NCBI GenBank assembly: GCA_007026445.1
Contig: VDMD01000159.1
Location: 1 to 47,681 of the forward strand
DNA from: Schizophyllum amplum
Taxonomy: Eukaryota; Basidiomycota; Agaricomycetes; Agaricales; Schizophyllaceae
Reading direction: 5' to 3'
Length of the DNA stretch: 47,681 nucleotides
This document shows positions 44,644-47,681 of this stretch, in pieces. The translations under genes were made by a program, and so were the position numbers. How positions within the stretch are numbered: the stretch's first letter is position 1; every line of letters begins with the position of its first letter. The notes beneath the pieces are model-generated. The model was not told where the DNA came from, searched no databases, and worked only from the letters and a program-made list of their open reading frames with translations.

Positions 44644-45724
44644 CTATACGGGACCCTGCGCAAGTCAGTTCCGCGTCCACTTCGGGCCGGAGCAGCGTAA
44701 GACAGTGACCGCACCTCCAAGGCCTTGCGCCTCATCTCCTTGAGCTCTTTGCAGTCGGGTAGGGAGTATTGGCCAGGCAGCGAGGTCCAGAAATCCTTCC
44801 TCCACTGACGATATCGTTCAATGATGCGCTCTTTGCATTTTGCGCAGAGCACCGCCACGCGTGTTCTCTGCTCGATGTCCCTGCTGAATAACTGTATGGG
44901 ATCGCTCAACTTCCCTGCAGCCTCCAGCGCGAACATGATGCCATTAGGATTTTGAAAACATTTGTAGTTGCAGCCGGCGTTGACTAGTTCTTGAAACAGG
45001 AGGGTTCCCAGCAGTTTCGCTTCGCCCACCTTCTGAAATCCGGCATAGCAGTTGTTGACGTCGGCCTGGCTGAGCTGTGAAGAGACCAGTCGCTCCACAT
45101 GCTCGTAAGATGCCTCGAACAATAGTTGCGGCAAGACCCAAAGCGCGCCCACTTCGCGCGCAAGGAGGATTTCGGTCACGAACTTCGACCATGTGACGTC
45201 GTCTTCGCGATGAGGATCAGAACGTCTCCACCAAGGCGTTGGCATCGTCTCGATCTTGTCGATGTCCAGGATATACTCCGCAGAGAACACGCGAAGGGCT
45301 CGCCGCCGCAGGAAGGGGACGTCGTACTTGTGCGCGAGCCGCAGTGCGCCCACTACCGCCTCAAACGGAAGGTCGTTGGGTCCTTTCGCCGAAGGAAAGT
45401 ACCTGTGCGGTTATCTGTGAGCTTTCTGACCAAGGCGTTACGCCTGAAGACGTACTGCGGTAAATATATCGCCTTGAGAAAATGCTCGACCTCCTCGCCG
45501 TCATCGGGAAGCTCGATGAGAGGATGCCCCTCGTACATGTCCTGCTCCTCGGATGCGGGTAAGGAAAGGATGTCGCGGAAGACACTGGACTGCAGCGATA
45601 GGATGCTTCTATGCACACGGAAGAGACGCGATTTGGCCGCGATGACAACGTTGCCGTCGTCGAACCAGAGGTCGTCGACTGGAGAATAATCCTGGGAGGG
45701 AGGCGTACACGGAACGGGTTCCAT
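44644..45724 (-). CDS. BTB/POZ domain protein, copy 2 (intact)
   Basis: Exons 45724–45456, 45402–44715 and 44655–44644 give an intact 322-residue protein. The BTB core is DLWFDDGNVVIAAKSRLFRV, HRSILSLQSSVFRDILSLPA, then HPLIELPDDGEEVEHFLKAI. Intron 1 is at the same codon as in copy 1 (after YLP), and exon 2 continues YFPSAKGPNDLPFEAVVGAL and YDVPFLRRRALRVF. Next come REVGALWVLPQLLFEASYEH and a Cys pair (LCAKCKERIIERYRQW). The last exon is tiny, adding only GPV and a stop. It is inferred because copy 1 also splices at this point after the conserved LKEM(K/R)R block. Without that splice the frame would run to 44592. Function as for copy 1. Confidence 0.87.
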
Positions 45725-45923
45725 GATGCTGGACGATGGATGCAATGTTGTAGCGTGCACAAATACGACGGGCGTCCAGGAAGAAAGGCGCCGCGGCGAT
45801 TGAGGGTCGTTGGGTCAGATATCTGCAGGTGAGTCACCTGAATTAGTATTACTCGTCACGAGCCTTACTAGTCACATCAGCAATACAGTCACAGCACACT
45901 CAAAAGCTTGATTATTGGACGAG

Positions 45924-47296
45924 TCATACAGCACGCTCGGAAGGCAAAGGACTCCGACGGCGATCTGCCGTACTCCGGGCATAGTCTGCTGGACTTCGAC
46001 CGAACTCTGCGTCCCGAGCGAAGTCGTCTATGCTTTCAGGCCCCACCTCCGACGTCGTCCCAGACTTAAGCCATATCGTCGGCGAATGCCAGGTCCAGGG
46101 GTCCGGCTGCTCATCCGCGATGCCGTACAGGCGGATGGACATGAGCGAGAAGGTCATGCCTGTGGGTGATATGAGGGACGCAGCGGGGAAGAGAATACAA
46201 TGGACGTAGACGTCAGTGCCTGGCCAGGAGAATAATAACGGAACACCACCCCGATTGGCATGAGTGCGGACTGCACGATGAACATCTCCAACCGACCCAT
46301 GAAGTTGAGCGCGATGAACAGCGCGTACGTGACCACGTATAGGGCGCCCGTTTCGGCTACTACCCGAGCGATCCGGAGAAGAACCGGCGGACGTGTCGCG
46401 TCTCGTACGCCCGCGCGGGACGACTCCGCATGTACGGCACTGAGGCGCCAGATGAGGAGCACAATCATCGTGAGACTGTATGCGAGAGAGGAGGGGAGGC
46501 AAATGCGAATGACGAGCTGGAGGAAGGGGGAGGGCGTTGTGGGCATGAGCGAGAGGATGCCGGTGACTGAGGTAGAGAGCGCTTCATGTTACTAGAATGA
46601 CAAGGCGGACGAGGTAGGGGACTCACCGAAGCCGAGCAAGAACATTGGGGAGGGCAGGACAACGACCCAGATAGTGTAGCTCCATGCGACGTATGTGCGG
46701 AATGCCTGGAATATATGGTGGGCAGGTCGCCGTAATGACAAAGGATACACACGTACCAGGATGAGATCCCCAATAACGTTCTGCATAAATTGGAGGACAC
46801 TGAGGGTGCGTATATGCCAGTGCGTTAGGTCAGACCACCACACGTTGTGCGCAGCGACGTCTGGCGTAAGGTCGACGCCGAGTATGACCCTGTACATCAA
46901 CAGGCCTACGTCGACGTTTAGCGATTGTGATCATGAGGGAAAGCTCTTTGACTTGCAAGTGTGAAGAAGTGCCGCTATATACATGGTAGCCGACAGCGCT
47001 AAGAAAATCTGGGAGATGCGTCAGATAAAACGGTCTCCATCTCGACCAAGAAACGTACGATTAATCTCCGAGTTCTGAACCCTTTCCGGATCATCAACGC
47101 CATATGTCGTACCCAAAGAATCGTGTAGAGACCTGGCGCGCCACGATTACAGCGGGCCCAGTAGCCGGATAGCGCGAGATATCGTACCGAGGAAAAACAT
47201 CTGTGCATAGTCCGTTAAAGCCTGGTCCCAGGGACTCAAGTGTGGGCGCACCTCTGCACAAACCGAGAGCATAGCGATTGCCTCGAAGGAAAGCAT
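45924..47296 (-). CDS. Seven-helix membrane protein, copy 2
   Basis: Inverted paralogue of the gene at 41292–42893. Visible pieces in order: MLSFEAIAMLSVCAE (47296–47252); an exon starting MFFLGT at 47200 and ending RKGFRTRRLI at 47059; IFLALSATMYIAALLHTC (from 47008); VILGVDLTPDV and HWHIRTLSVLQFMQNVIGDL; AFRTYVAWSYTIWVVVLPSP; SPFLQLVIRICLPSSLAYSL with LTMIVLLIWRLSAVHAESSR; GALYVVTYALFIALNFMGRL; and the last exon from GMTFSLMSIRLYG with a shorter tail ending PLPSERAV. Introns match copy 1. The second exon is one base too long (slip between MFFLGT and GAPGLYTILWVRHM). The start is the ATG shared with copy 1. No enzyme or receptor motif is seen, so the function is unknown. Confidence 0.72.
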
Positions 47297-47681
47297 GGCG
47301 CCGTCTAGCAGCAAGCGCGTTAGGACAGAGGAGGATGTGGGGACATCGAGGTACGAAAAAAGGGTAGGAGGGAATAAAGTGCCCGCAGAGACTGTCGTGA
47401 TGCACGTCAAGAGAGTTCAATTGGAGTTCAATAGATCGGTATACAGCCGGCGGATCCGCAGCAATTACGGAGGTCGCGACCTATACACTCACTGCCTTGC
47501 ATAGAGGTCACAAGAGCTTATCTACTTCGCGAGAGATTGTATAACTGTCGCGAAGGCTATGACATTACTCGAGGCGTTATTCCGGCGACTCGCTCCATGC
47601 CAAAGCTTGATCAGAGCTCGGCCATTGTGGGCACATTCTGCAGTGAAGTGGAAGTAGGTAGTATATGGTTGGAGTGAGCAT
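47297..47681. other. Window edge upstream of membrane-protein copy 2
   Basis: Upstream of the minus-strand start, the first 110 bp still align with the region before 41292, so the duplication extends beyond the coding part. No gene is supported. Confidence 0.5.

Noticed and set aside
1..47681. tRNA, rRNA, CRISPR arrays, and autonomous transposon genes
   Set aside because: No cloverleaf, rRNA core, spaced repeat array, transposase or reverse transcriptase signature was recognised on either strand by eye.

Overview
The window looks like nuclear DNA of a basidiomycete fungus, most likely an Agaricomycete. Genes are cut by many 50–60 nt GT–AG introns, often with GTGCG donors and short CTNAC-like branch sites. 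The recognisable proteins (pyridoxal-reductase-like aldo-keto reductases, a C2-domain phosphatidylserine decarboxylase, a FRE-type metalloreductase, BTB/POZ and F-box proteins, and a seven-helix membrane family) are typical of that group. There are no operons, rRNA, CRISPR arrays or clear tRNAs.

Layout. 0.3–1.5 kb: a six-exon unknown gene (-) with a duplicated exon. 4.4–5.5 kb (+) and 9.3–10.4 kb (-): two inverted paralogues of an unknown family, with a Ser/Pro/Glu-rich gene (-, 5.8–6.9 kb) between them. 11.3–12.1 kb: another unknown gene (-). 15.2–16.3 kb: aldo-keto reductase 1 (+). 16.5–20.8 kb: repeat-rich and without convincing genes. 21.2–22.8 kb: a C2H2 zinc-finger regulator (+). 23.5–27.75 kb: a large C2/EF-hand phosphatidylserine decarboxylase (+). 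28.2–29.3 kb: aldo-keto reductase 2 (+). 29.74–29.96 kb: a long hairpin. 30.1–31.4 kb: an F-box protein (-). 31.95–34.07 kb: a ferric/metalloreductase (-). 37.0–40.6 kb: a large coiled-coil, low-complexity protein (-). 41.3–47.3 kb: an inverted duplication holding a membrane-protein gene and a BTB gene in the order 7TM>, BTB>, <BTB', <7TM'.

How the parts relate. Three families appear twice: aldo-keto reductases (direct, 13 kb apart, identical exon lengths), the 4.4/9.3 kb unknown family (inverted, identical exon 2 and 3 lengths), and the 7TM+BTB pair (palindromic). The locus has therefore been shaped by repeated local duplication. The inverted 7TM/BTB block is the most interesting arrangement.

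Caution. Many otherwise well-conserved coding exons change frame by one base without a plausible intron; most are apparent one-base losses. This affects about nine genes, while the two aldo-keto reductases, the F-box gene, the 9.3 kb paralogue and the minus-strand BTB gene stay open. Base-call errors in the assembly are the simplest explanation, but decay of particular copies cannot be excluded. Coordinates below span whole genes from start to stop, with exon positions given where they could be worked out.
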